A stretch of DNA of 64,000 bases, from NCBI GenBank assembly GCA_033557465.1, contig CM066035.1, positions 245,414,869 through 245,478,868 on the forward strand, read 5' to 3'. Origin of the DNA: Ichthyophis bannanicus. Taxonomy: Eukaryota; Chordata; Amphibia; Gymnophiona; Ichthyophiidae. The position numbers were made by a program, and so were the translations under genes. The notes beneath the pieces are model-generated. The model did not search any database. It saw nothing but the letters and a program-made list of their open reading frames with translations, and was not told the DNA's origin. Positions 10,061 through 21,221 of the stretch are shown piece after piece; the first letter of the stretch is position 1; every line of letters begins with the position of its first letter.

Positions 10061-11160
10061 GGTATCGGGCCCAATATGTATTGGAGTGTGTATAGGGAGG
10101 AATTCTGGAGTATATATGGGATGTGTATGTATTTGTACACAGGAGGGTACAGTATATTAGGATGCATGTGAAGATGAGGAGTTGTATGTCTTTGCGTGCC
10201 CACGTATTTGTGTAATGTATAGGCATGCACATGCAGTGAGGGATAAAGTCGAGTAGGGCTGTTGGGAGACACAATCTTTCCCTTTTTCATTCTCTACTTT
10301 CGGAGATAGATGGAACAACAAAGAAGCAGTCTGAAACTTGGGTCACACAGGAAGAATTAATCCCCAATGCCCTGCTGGAAAGATTATACAAACGAGAAGG
10401 TTTCATTGCTGACTAGACTAGAGGCGATCAGGCTTTTATGCTGAGAAAGTTATCTTTGAAGTTGGTTCCATCCCACATTAGCAAATAGTACGTACTGTGT
10501 ACATAGTATGGAAAACTTATAATGGTATCATAAATCTATACAGAGCTTCCCTCCTTCTAAAGCACTTACATGCCCAATTGAACAGTGAAAGAAAATAAAT
10601 TAATCTGAGAGCTGAATAGGCCTTCTGTCTGCACAACTTATTTTGAGGTGTGTTTCACCTTTCCACTCCTCCCATTTCCTGCTGAGTTTTGCCATGGAGA
10701 AACCAAGACCCATCATTGACCGAATACTGTAAAGACTTTGCCAGGGATGAACCAAATTAAAGGACTATCATGAAACTGATTTTCTGAATAAGTAGATTTT
10801 GCTGTAGTTCAGAGAAAAATGCACTACCAGAAAGACTGGCAACCCGCAGAAGTTAGCCAACTAGTCAGCAGTTCATTCGTTTATATCTTTTCTTTCTGAA
10901 GGCCTTGTTCTTCCACTACAAATTCTGAGTCTGAATTTGTAAACGCCCTGCAAATTACAACTGCAATAAAAGATCGTCATTAAAAGATTGCCATTGGCTT
11001 TTTGCAGATCTGAAGTCAAGCTGTTACCACAAAGAAAACCCACAATTTAGGTTCCAAAAATGACAATACAAACACCTAAAAAGGAGCCTTAGCATTTAAA
11101 GTCTACTTTTCAATAAATGACAGCTGGAAAGTATAAATAATTATGTTTATGGCCATCAGA
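10061..11160. other. No recognised feature
   Basis: From 10,061 to about 10,240 the DNA is TG/TA-rich. The rest is ordinary AT-rich sequence with no coding signal or repeat I can recognise. It may be unique host DNA. Confidence 0.5.
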
Positions 11161-11164
11161 AAAA

Positions 11165-11750
11165 AGCTTTCAGGAAAGTTTACTAATCCATCATCTGGTC
11201 CTAATTTTTAATTCATATTTGTATTCAAAAACAAAATACCCCAGTGCTTATCTAATAATCCTCAAAGAAAGCAGTTGCTCAATTAATCCATACATTTCTT
11301 AAAACAATTCTCCCCACACCTTGAGCTTTCCATAATATAAACCAAAATCTCTGTTGGAAAAACCAGAACGTGACACAGACTGTTTCGAGGATAGTCGATT
11401 TCCTCTGCTTCAGGGGTAAAAGCGCTAAATCTTATGTCTGAGGTGCCAGTTTTTTAGCTTCAAAAAGAAGTATTAGCATAAAAGAAGGAAAATGCCAATT
11501 AAATTCATCTTTCTCAGGCCTGTGTCAGGTTCTGGTTTTTCCATCAGAGAGTTTTTGGTTTATATCATAAAAAGCTTCAAGGACTGAGGAGATCCGTTTT
11601 AAGAACTATATGGATTAATTGAGCAGCTGTTTTCTTTTGGTATTATAAGATTAGTATTGGGTTTTTGTTTTTTGCATAAAGCTATGAATAAAAAATTAGG
11701 ACCAGATGATGGATTAGTAAGTTTTCATGAAAGAATGCTTTTTACATTTA
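11165..11750. mobile_element. Large foldback with Penelope-like terminal sequence
   Basis: The left arm (about 11,165-11,380) and right arm (about 11,527-11,750) are inverted copies with scattered changes. Shared words include ACTAATCCATCATCTGGTCC, CTCAATTAATCCATA and TTTATAT(T/C)AT...CCAGAAC. On the minus strand the left part reads CCCCTGAAGCAGAGG ... CCTCGAAACAG ... GTGTC. This resembles the hammerhead-like block near the ends of Penelope-like elements, but with a C in place of a core A. The central 145 bases are unique. Penelope-like elements often carry inverted terminal copies, which would explain the shape. No protein-coding part is present. Confidence 0.55.
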
Positions 11751-12091
11751 AGCTTTTGTGAAATAGCCCTAATCTAATGGTCCATAAGCAGAATTATTGT
11801 ATACTTTTCAGCTGTTATTATTGAAAGGTAGACTTAAAAACTTTGAATTCAAGCTGGTCTTGTTAAAGAGGATCCCAGACCTAGGGCAATCATTACAACT
11901 TCCTGCCTTAGTGTAAATGCCGCAGGTGCTTTTATATCCATGGGGTTTGCACCCATAAGCACATGTAGAGCCTGATTCCGAAAGGGGCGCATCCAGGCCA
12001 TGCCCATTAGGATCCAATTCTGTACCGTGGGAACAAAAAACATTCCCATGGCACACAGAATCGGGCCCGAGGATGGCCCCGCATGCTTGCG

Positions 12092-12383
12092 GGGAGTGGC
12101 CTAGTGGTTGGGGCAAGGTACTTCAGGCTGGAAGGTCGGGGGTTCAAATACCACTAGAGGACAGCAACCTTGGGCCGGAAGGAATGGGGTTTCTAGTCCC
12201 ACAGGTGCTCCTTGTGGTCTTGGGCAAGCCACTTAACCCTCCATAGCCCATGTTCCCTGTAAAATAGTTATCTCCAAGTTATGATGCCCTGTTCAATGTA
12301 ATCTCAGTTTGTTCAATGTAAACCGCACTGATGCAGAATAGCACGGTATATAAGAGAATGTAAATAAAAAAATAAATCCTCCC
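12092..12383 (+). mobile_element. tRNA-derived SINE with L2-like tail
   Basis: A tRNA-like head has an A-box-like word (GTGGCCTAGTGGTTGG) and a B-box-like word (GGGTTCAAATACC). A core follows with GGTCTTGGGCAAGCCACTTAACCC, characteristic of CORE/MIR-type SINEs. The tail is GTAAACCGCACTGATG, GCACGGTATATAAG and an A/T repeat. A closely similar copy lies at 41,880-42,168. The tail is shared with L2-like ends in this window, so mobilisation by an L2-type LINE is likely. RNA polymerase III promoter boxes are degenerate. Confidence 0.8.
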
Positions 12384-12569
12384 CACAGGCACCTCTGGCT
12401 CCTGTAGCTCAGACCCCCTCTTCCCCGACGCCCGACCCACGGCTGGCCAGCTGAAGCCTGGATCGGGTGGCAGGGACCCCCCTGCACCTAGCCATGGCCC
12501 CAGGGGGGGAACTCTGGCCCCGATTGTCCCACTGGTGCTGATTATTCCACCTTCCAGTGAACACTGGAA

Positions 12570-14060
12570 ATGAGGTCGTCAGCTAGTTTTAGAATAAGAT
12601 GGGCAGGTCAAGGGTCAAGAGGAGATCACAAAGGTCAAAGAGAGTGCAAGGTGTGCTGCAGACAGATGGAAGGAGGGAAAAGAGGACCAGCTGGAGGAAA
12701 AATGAGGCAACAGGCTGCAAGACTTGGTGGGAGAGAAGATGGGGGCAGGGGGAGAGGGAAAGTGAAGGAGGAAAGGAGAGGAGGGGAAAAGGGGGGAGGG
12801 CAGGGGTGGAGGTTGAGGAGGTGGGAGCGGTAGGGGAGGAGAAGGAAGCAGGGGGATAAGAAGATCAGAGGGCAAAATTTGTGGTAAAGAAACCGGCAAA
12901 AGCATTAGGAGAGTGAGGATCAGAAGAAGGGCAGATGATGTAAGAAGGTGCTAGTTGATCCAAAATGGAAAAAAGCTTACAGAGCTGATTAGCTGCTGAG
13001 GAAATAAGTTTCTGGACAAAACAGGATCTATCATCATAACAAATCATCTTGTAGAGGAAGTTGCTGGGAGCTAGAAGAATGTTGCTTATGCTAGTGGTGC
13101 TCTGATGGCACTCTTGACAACGGAGGAGGAGCAGTCCAGGGTGAAACCAGGTGTTGCGATGGTGGGAAGAGAGAAACAAAGAATACAGGGGCACAATGGA
13201 GGGGCACAGGGAGGAGGACAGAACCTGGGACCAGGTAGAGAATGAGGCATCAAGAGGGGTGGAAAGAGGAGCAAAAGAAGTAGACGACAGAATGTTAAGC
13301 AAGTAGGTCCATATTAACTGTACAAAAATTACATGTGAATTTCTGGGGGAGGATTCTGTAAGAGAGAGAAAGGAAAGATAAGCAAGAAGGTGATGAGATA
13401 ATCGTCTGATCAAGGCACAAGGAGGAGGGGGGAGGAAATGCAGAAATGAAAATTGTGGTTGGAGAAAGACCAGATCAATAATATGACCAGCTTTATGAGT
13501 GGGAGAAGAGATCAACTTGGAGAAACCTAGGTGATTTGTGAGATCAGCAAAATCATGATTAGAATCTGCAGTGGAAGAACAAGTGAAGTAACTGAGGATA
13601 ATACATGGAGAGTAAGCAAGCGAGGCTTCTGTAAGAAATCTGGTTAATTTAACGAATGAGTTGGATAAGGAAGATGGAGGTTGACAGACTAGAAGAAGAC
13701 AAAAAGAGAACGAGCCAGTGCGCAAGTTGGCAAGGAGAATCTCCAAATGACTAAGATGTCAAGTAGAGATTTCTATTTTGGAGAAGGAAGAAGGAAGGAA
13801 AAAAAGCCATGGACCCCCTCATGACATTCCTGGTGGCCCTGATGAAGAAAGTGGAAGCCAGGGGACAGGAGTCTTGTAGGTGGGCCAATTTGGGGGTCTA
13901 AGCAACATCTCAGTGATAACACAAACAGAGAGAATGGAAGGAGAGGAGATCTGCAAAATGAGGAGCTTTGTGCCAAATGGAGTGGGTATTAATGAGCCCA
14001 AAGGGACAAGAAGAGATGAGGCAAAGTAGTAAGTAAAGAGAGGGGGAACTGGAGTTAAAA
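12570..14060 (-). mobile_element. L2-type LINE fragment: endonuclease and linker
   Basis: On the minus strand the order is endonuclease N-terminal region (about 14,000-13,800: INTHSIWHK-type start, VITEMLL), endonuclease C-terminal region (about 13,640-13,380) and a long linker. At 12,840-12,600 the linker becomes a proline/serine-coding, purine-rich (plus strand) tract. The same tract occurs at 4,700-4,900 in the other L2 copy. The RT domain is missing, so the copy is truncated at its 3' side at about 12,570, next to a SINE. Confidence 0.7.
12865..13746 (-). pseudogene. L2-type ORF2 endonuclease C-terminal region and linker (293 codons open)
   Basis: An unusually long open stretch for this window. 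Near residues 60-95 it reads NHDFADLTNHLGFSKLIS and HKAGHIIDLVF, followed by a region ending in LSHH. This matches the last third of AP-type endonucleases of L2 LINEs, where ...DLVF and SDH are conserved. Here the SDH-type motif reads LSHH, so the catalytic aspartate-histidine pair is altered. Residues about 100-293 are the endonuclease-RT linker. The methionine at 13,746 is internal to the original protein, so this is not a real start. Confidence 0.7.
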
Positions 14061-14065
14061 GGCAG

Positions 14066-15105
14066 TATGTAGACTTACTTACCCAAACTGTTTGACAACT
14101 CTCAAGGTACCCAACTTTTCACCATGCTAGATCTTCACGGGTCCTTTAGTCTTATTTGGATAAGATAGGATGATGAGTGAAAGACTGCTTTCAGTACAAG
14201 AGATGACCATTATGAGTACATTGTGATGCCATTTGACCTTTGTAATGGCCCAGCAGTCTTCCATGCATTTGTCAATGACATACTCCAAAACGTTCTTTGG
14301 CAATATGTGGTAGCCTATCTTGACTATATCATGATCTTCTCTCTTGATTTAACCAACCATAAACAGCATGCCCAGGAAGTTCTCTCTTAGCTACACCAAC
14401 ACCAGCTCTTTGTCAAGCTGGAGAAGTATACTGTATTTCTGAACAGAAGCATGCTTTCTGGGATACAGAATTTCTGATAAAGGTTTTGAGATGGACCCCA
14501 GTAAGGTTGCTGCTGTACTAAAGGGCCTGTTCTAGTGGGGCCCAAGGCTCTTCAGCATTGCTTTAGCTTCATTATTACAGGTGATTCATCCAGAACCTTT
14601 CTAAGGTAGTGGTTCCTCTTATGGCACTGACACAAAAGGGGACACCTAAGAACTCGTTGAGGCTCAAAGAGCCTTTGAGTAGTTGAAACAACCTTTTGCT
14701 TCTGTACCTGTACTATGTCTTTCAAACCCGACCAAACCATCCATTCTGGATGTGGTCACATCAGAAAGTAGAGCAGGGGCAGTTTTATTTCAAAGAGCGG
14801 ACCCCAACCTTGGTTCCATCACTATGAGTACGTTTTTTTGGAAATTTCTCCCTACCAAATGCAAGTATGAGGTAGGGAACCAGGAACTTCTCACCATCAA
14901 ATGGGCCTTAGAAGAGTGGAGGCATTTGTTAGATGTTGCCGTCTTTCCAATCACAATCCTCACCAACCATTAGTGAGGCCACCAGGCAATTGAACCCACA
15001 ACAAGCCCACTGAGTAATTCCAGTTCTTTATTTCCTATTACCCTGGTTTAAAGAATATCAAGGCTGATGTACTTTCTTGACAATTCGCCACTGAGGAGAG
15101 CCTGG
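14066..15105 (+). mobile_element. Ty3/gypsy LTR-retrotransposon pol relic
   Basis: The plus strand encodes a Ty3/gypsy reverse transcriptase and RNase H. The RT part (about 14,110-14,500) shows FTMLDLHGSF, DHYEYIVMPFDLCNGPAVF and VVAYLDYIMIFS. The catalytic YLDD has become YLDY. The connection and RNase H part (14,683-14,973) shows KPSILDVVTSESRAGAVL and ELLTIKWALEEWRHLL, ending TNH where TDH is usual. Several in-frame stops and indels separate the parts. No LTR, gag, protease or integrase was found. The element is a long-dead fragment. Confidence 0.85.
14683..14973 (+). pseudogene. Ty3/gypsy RNase H segment
   Basis: The longest open piece of the gypsy relic (96 codons). It covers the end of the RT connection and the RNase H domain: the DVVTSESRAGAVLFQ block carries the first acidic residue, and YEVGNQELLTIKWALEEWRHLL the second. 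In intact elements RNase H removes RNA from the RNA-DNA hybrid. The final TDHKNL block is changed to TNH and a stop. Confidence 0.75.
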
Positions 15106-15127
15106 ATCCAGGCAATAAGGGGCCCAT

Positions 15128-15715
15128 CATACCTAAGAACATAAGATATGCCATACTGGGTCAGAACAAGTGTCTATCAAGTCCAGTATCCTGTTTCCAA
15201 CAGGGCCAATCCAGGTCACAAGTACCTGTCAGGTTCCCAAAAGGTATACAGATTCCATGCTGCTTATCCAGTGGGTAAGCAGTGGATTTCCCCAATCTTC
15301 TTTAATAATGGTTTATGGACTTTTCCTCCAGGAACTTGCCCAAACCTCTTTTAAATCCATCTACACTAACAGCTTTTACTAGATATCTGGTAATGACTTC
15401 CAGAGTCTGATTACGCATTGAGTGAAAAAATATTTTCTCTGATTAGTCTTAAACGTGCCACATTGTAGCTTCATTGCTTGCCCCCTAGTCTTTCTACTTT
15501 TTGAAGGAGTAAACAACTGATCTACATTTACCTATTCTACTCCATTCATTAATTTATAGACCTGTCATATCTCTCCTCAGCCATCTCTTTTCCAAGTTGA
15601 AGAGCCCTAACTTTTTAATCTTTTCCTCGTAGGGGTATCCTTCCACCTCTTTACCATTTTTGTCACTCTTTTCTGTACCTTTTCAAATTCTGCTATATCT
15701 TTTTTAAGATATGGC
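15128..15715 (-). mobile_element. CR1-A LINE 3' end
   Basis: Minus-strand CR1-A, with the 3' tail AAGAACATAAGATATGCC at 15,138, the 3' UTR, and ORF2 C-terminus through to a word equal to the YLKKDIA region (TTTTTTAAGATATGG). It is 5' truncated at about 15,715. Several indels break the frame. Confidence 0.85.
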
Positions 15716-15889
15716 CATAGGCGGCTCTATAATGAGGCCGAGTGAGGCGGTGGCCTCAGGTGGCAACGTTTTGAGGGCGGCAAAAAATGCCCCCTCACTC
15801 GAGGATGAAGTGCAAGTTGCTCAGTCGTTTCCTTATCTGCAGGGGTGGAAAAGGATGCTAGGAGTCAAATCGAGGGATGTTTGGTCAGA
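15716..15889. other. Unassigned GC-rich stretch, possible MITE
   Basis: The sequence contains GGCGGCTCTATAATGAGGC and a GGCGGCAAAAAATGCC word with GCCCCCTCACTC, partly self-complementary. I suspect a short non-autonomous DNA element but cannot show both ends. Confidence 0.3.
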
Positions 15890-16480
15890 TATTTGAGACT
15901 ATACTCATGCACGCTTGATTTCCCTGTCTTTGGTTAACACTCAGATTTGGATTTTTATGTATATAACCTCTCTGCTTCTCTTTACATGGGGACAGGGAGA
16001 CTTTGAGCATAAATGATGGTACCATCCAAATTTCAAAGTTATTGGACCAGTGTCAGGGCTCAGATCCTGAGTATTATGGGAGTAAGTTGTCCTATTAAGC
16101 TTGAGACCATTGTGTTGGGCCATATACCCTCAGGTGGTTAGGACATATTTTGTCACTTGGTGAGCTGTTTATTGTTGGCTGCCCGGAGTGTGGTTGCCAG
16201 ATGCTGAAATCGTGTCTCCTCATCTACGCTGGCAGAATTGTTCTCGAAAGTCTGGGATGTGTATTGGATGAAAAAGCTCACCTATAAGTTGAGGGGGAAA
16301 CCCAGCTATGTCAGTGAAGTGTAGTCTCGATTTGTGGATTATAATGGTATGTGAAATGTCTGACTCGGATGGTGCTGTGCCCTTAATGGCCTCCAGGGTG
16401 GTCATAAACATCATCCAATGATCAAGGGGAGTGCTCATCCGCTGTAGGATCTTTTACATACCATTCCCCCTGGCAAGAGT
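15890..16480 (+). mobile_element. L1-type LINE ORF2 C-terminal relic
   Basis: Reading through frame changes and stops on the plus strand gives QSYWTSVRAQIL (about 16,040-16,075), LETIVLGHIPSG (about 16,100-16,135), LLLAARSVVARC (about 16,165-16,200) and FSKVWDVYWMKKLTYKLRG (about 16,240-16,300). This series matches the conserved C-terminal tail of L1-clade ORF2 proteins. It is interrupted by stops, so no long reading frame exists. The RT itself is absent. Confidence 0.7.
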
Positions 16481-16787
16481 AACTAGGCTGCAGTTGGTTA
16501 GGGTTGCGGGTGGTGGATGCAAGTGTGTGTGTGTGGGGGGGGGGGTGTTGCAGGGAGTTGGGGGCATCAGGGGGATATCTAGCTGAAGCAGGTGGGCAGG
16601 ATCAGGGTGGTGCGGGGCGTTGTACGGAGACTCATTGCAATGCCTCATTTGCATATCTACTGGACCTCATTTTCATAAATTTAATTTAATTTATTTTATT
16701 TTAAAATGTATATGTTGCCAACTAAAATTTTAGGTGGCTTTTATAGGAGCCCTTCACAAGCCTCTCTTTTGTCCTGGCAATGACTTA

Positions 16788-16915
16788 GGGGCATGTTTAC
16801 TACATATTAATGTGCATTAAGTGCTACTATGCCAACAGAAATAAATGGGTGTTCCTGCACTTAGTGCACATTGACATTTATGAATGTGCATTAACTTTTA
16901 AACATGCCTCTTAAT
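16788..16915. mobile_element. Short TIR element, TTTACTAAA family copy B
   Basis: It starts GGGGCATGTTTACTACATATTAATG and ends with the inverted equivalent CATTAACTTTTAAACATGCCTCT. At about 128 bases it is the shortest family member in the window. It has no coding capacity. Confidence 0.6.
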
Positions 16916-17435
16916 GAGTGTCTTAATACTATTTGCATGGGCAGTGAGAATAAAGAAAGATTACCAGATTTCTACATTAGTATACTCCAGTGCCAACTGC
17001 CAGGAAGTACTATAAACCCTGCTCATTTAGAACCCATAGCAAACCTACCATATCAAAATAGCACTACCAGGACTCACAAAGCACCAAGCCCTACCTATCA
17101 AAAGGCAAAACTGCAAATATTAAACCAATACACCTCAGAGAATACCAAAACATCTCTTACTGGGGAAAGAGAACAAGTGGGACTGTCACATAGAAACTAT
17201 ATGAACAGAATACTGCAACTCGGTTATACATGCAAAACATAGACCGTCAGCAAACAGAGAACAAGGGATCACAATTTAGAAATATGAAGAAAATAATTAA
17301 ACTGGGAACCCCAAAGGTCAAACTTGGAATGTACAACAATACTGGAGAAATAAAACAAACAGAATGCAAAGATGTTAGTGATGCACATTTCCCACAGCCG
17401 ACATATTCCAGTTAATAATTTCAAAATAAAATAGT
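16916..17435. other. No recognised feature
   Basis: AT-rich sequence. A 112-codon open stretch at 16,904-17,242 has no motif I know and biased composition, so I do not call it a gene. Confidence 0.45.
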
Positions 17436-18196
17436 ATTTTTCAACCTTTTTGTTGTTTGGGCATTTTGTTTTTCTGTCACAACTGCCCCAGTCGTTTTCT
17501 TCTGTTTTCTTTGTGTCTTCTGCTAACTCACCATTGTCTGCTGTCCATTTGTCCTTTCTTCTAGTTTTTTCCATTCTCTCTCTACATCTGCTCCAAAATA
17601 CTGACCTTTCCCCTTTTGCTCTTTTCTCCATTTCTTTCTTTATTCCTTTTTCATCCACTCAAATTTCACCCCTTCATCCTCAATCCCCACTTAATCTCCC
17701 AATACCCGACCAATTGTAGATTTTTCTTTCTTCCCACACAAAATATCTTTACCCCTCTACATCCTCACTCCCCCAGCCCCATCCCCTTCTAGTCCTCCCC
17801 CAACATCAGCCCCCTTCTAGTTCCATCCCCACCCAGCATCCGCTTCCTTCTAGTCCCATTTCCCATCCCCCCGAATCAGCCCATTTCCAGTCCCAGTCCC
17901 CCCCCAGCCATTTCCAGTCCTATCCTATCCTCCCATCAGCACTTTTCCTGTCCTATCCTAACACCCCAATAGTCCCTTTCCAGTTCTAGACCCGCATCAG
18001 CCCTTTCCAGTCTTATCCTAGCCCGCCATCAGCCCATGTCCAGTCCAAGCCCCCCATCAGTCCATTCCCAGTCCAATCCCCCCCGCCATTGGCCCATTTC
18101 CAATCCTAGCCCACCCAGCAGCCATTTTCAGTCCTGTCCTAGCCCCTCCATCACCCCATTTGCAGTCCTATCCTAGCCCCTCCCATCAGCTCATTA
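17436..18196 (+). repeat. Pyrimidine-rich region and minisatellite 1
   Basis: 17,440-17,740 is C/T-rich and starts with TTTTTCAACCTTTTTG, like the left end of the hAT element at 26,871. From about 17,760 to 18,196 there is a degenerate tandem array of a roughly 25-40 base unit containing CCATTTCCAGTCCTAGCCCC and CATCAGCCC. The same unit is found at 24,420-25,265 and 27,300-27,910. This is probably a decayed, right-truncated copy of the same hAT element. Confidence 0.55.
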
Positions 18197-18225
18197 TATA
18201 AGAACATAAAGAAACATAGAAACAT
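18197..18225 (-). mobile_element. CR1-B LINE 3' tail tip
   Basis: TATAAGAACATAAAGAAACATAG is the reverse complement of a CR1 3' tail. It is separated from the rest of the same CR1-B (18,594 onward) by the L2-like insert. Confidence 0.6.
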
Positions 18226-18593
18226 TTATTTATTTTATTTGAACATTTTTATACCGTGTTTTCCGAAGGATCAAGCGCGGTTTACAAAAAACAATGGTTT
18301 GAATAGTACAGATAAGACAAGTACATATTCAGTTACATGGAACTTTGTAGAACTACATACAATGAAGAGGCATTATTAAACAGTAAACATAAAAACAGTA
18401 TAAACTATATACAATAGTAGTATATGTAATGGATTGTGCTATCTAGATGGAAAGTTCTAATAACTATAAACTATTTGCTGCTTTACTTGCACTGTTGTGT
18501 GTGTCTGGTGTGTTGTTATCCGGTTGTGTGCCAGAATCTGGTTGTGTACCATAGTGGAGTGTAAAAAGGTGTGTTTTAAGTTTTTTGGGGAAC
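18226..18593 (-). mobile_element. L2-like LINE 3' end inserted in CR1-B
   Basis: The left edge ATTTATTTATTTTATTTGAAC is the reverse complement of an L2-like A/T tail, followed by ATACCGTG and AGCGCGGTTTACAA. The latter is the reverse of the GTAAACCGCGCT block seen in other tails here. The rest is 3' UTR-like with no frame. CR1-B sequence lies on both sides. Confidence 0.65.
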
Positions 18594-19455
18594 ATATAAA
18601 GGTCATGAACTATCTAGTCTGCCCTTCCATATCAACCACTACGGCAGTCCCCTTTTTTCCTTTAGAGATTCCCTATGTTTGTCCCATGCCTTTTTGAATT
18701 CAGACACTGTCCTCATCTCTACTACTTCCACTGGGAGATTATTCCATGGATCTACCACTCTTTCCATAAAAAAAATATTTCCACATATTACTCCTAAGTC
18801 TATCCCCTTTCACCCTCATCCTATGTCCCCTCGTAGCAGAGCTTGCTTTCAATCGAAAGAGGCTCTCCTCCTGTGCATTTATGCCATGGAGGTATTTAAA
18901 TGTCTCAATCATATCACCTCTATTCCGCCTTTCCTCTAAAGTATACATATTAAGATCCTTAAGTCTGTCCTCATATGCTTTATAATGAAGACCACATACC
19001 ATTTTAGTAGCCATCCTATATACTGACTCCATTCTGTTTTTATCCTTTTGAAGGTGCGGTCTCCAGAATTGCACACAATACTCCAAATGAGGTCACACCA
19101 AAGACTTATACAGAGGTACTATCACCTCCTTTCCTCTGCTGGCCATTCCTCTCCCTATGCACCCAAGCATCCTTCTAGTTTTTGCTGTTGGCTTTTCTAC
19201 CTGATTAGCTACTTTAAGATTATCAGACACAATCACGCCTGGGTCCTGATCTTCTTTTGTTGGCAGAAGTACTTTATCCCATATACTATATCACTCCCTT
19301 GGATTGCTGCAGCCCAAATGCATGATGTTGCATTTTTTAACATTAAATCTCAGCTGACAAATTATAGACCATTCTTCAAACTTAGCTAGATCCCTCCTCA
19401 TGTTATCTACACCTTCCTGGGTATGTAGTCCGTTACGGATTTTGGTATCATCCAA
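18594..19455 (-). mobile_element. CR1-B LINE, 3' part
   Basis: The minus strand encodes the C-terminal part of CR1-B ORF2: EYCVQFWRPHLQKD, YRMATKMVCGLHYKAYEDRLKDLN, TLEERRNRGDMIETFKYLHG and then ATRGHRMRVKGDRLRSNM. Open pieces are 19,086-18,739 and 19,527-19,291. It keeps Gly where the long copy at 46,667 has a stop. It breaks off at 19,455 within the sequence that follows the FADD box and joins CR1-A directly. Confidence 0.85.
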
Positions 19456-20672
19456 AACATAAGATATGCTATACTGAGTCAGACCAAGGTCCATCAAGCC
19501 CAGTATCCTGTTTCCGACAGTGGCCAATCTAGGTCACAAATACCTAGCAGTTTCCCCAAAAGACACAGGTTCCTCAATACTTGTATTGGGTCAAGCAGTG
19601 GATATCCCAGGTCCCCTTTAATAATGGTTTATGGACCTTTCCTCCAGGAACTTGTCCAACTATTTTTAAACACAGTTACACTAACAGATTTTACTGCATC
19701 CTCTGGTAACAAATTCCAGAGTTTGATTACATGTTGAGTAAAAAAATATTTTCTCTTATTTGTCTTAAATAGGTTACCCTGTAGCTTAATTGCATGTCCC
19801 CTAGTCTTTCTATATTTTGATGGCATAAACAATCGATCTACGTTTACCCATTCCACTCCATTCATTAATTTATAGACCTCTATCATATCTCCCCTCAGCC
19901 ATCTCTTTTCAAGGTTGAAGAGCCCTAACATTTTTAGCCTCTCTTCATAGGGGTATTCTTCCATCCCCTTTAACATTTTGGTGGCTCTTCTCTATATCTT
20001 TCCTAATAGCGCTGTATCCTTTTTAAGATACGGCGACCAGAACTGAACACAATATTCAAGGTGTGGTCATACCATGGAATAATACAGAGGCATTATAATA
20101 TCTTTGTTTTATTCTCCATTCCTTTCCTTATGAGGCCTAGCATTCTATTTGCTCTCTTGGCCGCCGCTGCACACTGGGTGGAGGGTTTCAACATGTTATC
20201 CACGATGATGTCTAAATCTTTTTCCTGGGTGGTGGTTCCCAATGTGGAACACCTTGCATCATGTAACCATAGTTTGGGTTGTTCTTTCCTAGATGCATAT
20301 CTTTGCACTTGTCCACATTAAATTTCATCTGCCATTTGGATGCCCAGTCTTCCAATTTATCAAGGTCCTCTTGCAATTTTCCCACAATCCTCATAGGTTT
20401 TAACAACTTTGAATAATTTTGAATCATCTGCAAATCTGATTACCTCACTTGTTGTTCCCATTTCCGGGTCATTTATGAATATGTTAAAAAGCAGTGGACC
20501 CAGCACAGATCCCTGGAGTGCTTCACTATTCACCATTCTCCATTAGGAAAATTGGCTATTTAGCCCTACCCTCTGCTTTCTATCTTTTAACCAGTTCCTG
20601 ATCCACAATAGTACACTGCCTCCTATCCCATGACTTCTTAATTTCACCAAAAAGCTGTCATGAGGGACATTG

Positions 20673-21221
20673 TCAGACTTTCTGAAAATCCAGATACACT
20701 ATATCAACCGATTCTCCTTTATCTACCTGTTTATTCACACCTTCAAAAAAACATAACAGATTAGTAAGACAAGACCTTCCTTGGCTAAAGCCATGTTGGC
20801 TGTCTCCCATTAAGCCATGACTATCTACATGTTCAGTAATATTGTTCTTTATAATGGTTTCTACCATTTTTCCTGTTAATGACATCAGGCTCACCGGTCT
20901 GTAGTTTTCTGGATCACCCCTGGAACCCTTTTTAAAAATTGGCATTACATTGGCTATCCTCCAATCTTTAGGTATTACAGATGATTTTAATGATAGTTCA
21001 CAGATTACTAATAGTAGGTCTGCAATCTCATATTTCAGTTCTTTCAACACCCTTGGATGAATACCATCTGGTCCAGGTGATTTCCTACTCTTCGGTTTAT
21101 CAAATAGTTGTAATATATCTTTCCGGAGTATTGATATTTCTTTCAATTCTTCTGCAGCATCACCTTTAAATACCATTTCAGTCATGGGTAACATTCCTAC
21201 ATCTTCCTCAGTAAAGACCAA
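20673..21221 (-). pseudogene. CR1-A ORF2, RT N-terminal segment
   Basis: 182 open codons covering the linker and first RT blocks: [63 protein letters not shown] and DIVYLDFQK. The frame is lost just after the first catalytic aspartate block. A second part with the FVDE/FADD-region homolog follows at 20,433-20,093 in other frames. Confidence 0.8.

Noticed and set aside
10024..10290. Tyr/His/Pro-rich open frames
   Set aside because: They follow from TG/TA-rich DNA in overlapping phases, and no motif is present.
12100..12160. tRNA gene candidate
   Set aside because: A- and B-box-like words belong to a SINE head. No cloverleaf with acceptor stem is present, and a SINE core and tail follow.
12570..12905. 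Overlapping open frames on both strands
   Set aside because: They come from a purine-rich strand bias in an L2 linker, and the predicted proteins are low-complexity Gly/Arg/Glu or Pro/Ser/Leu.
18679..18939. Plus-strand open frame of 86 codons
   Set aside because: It is an opposite-strand shadow of the CR1-B C-terminus (TLEERRNRGDMIETFKYL on the minus strand).
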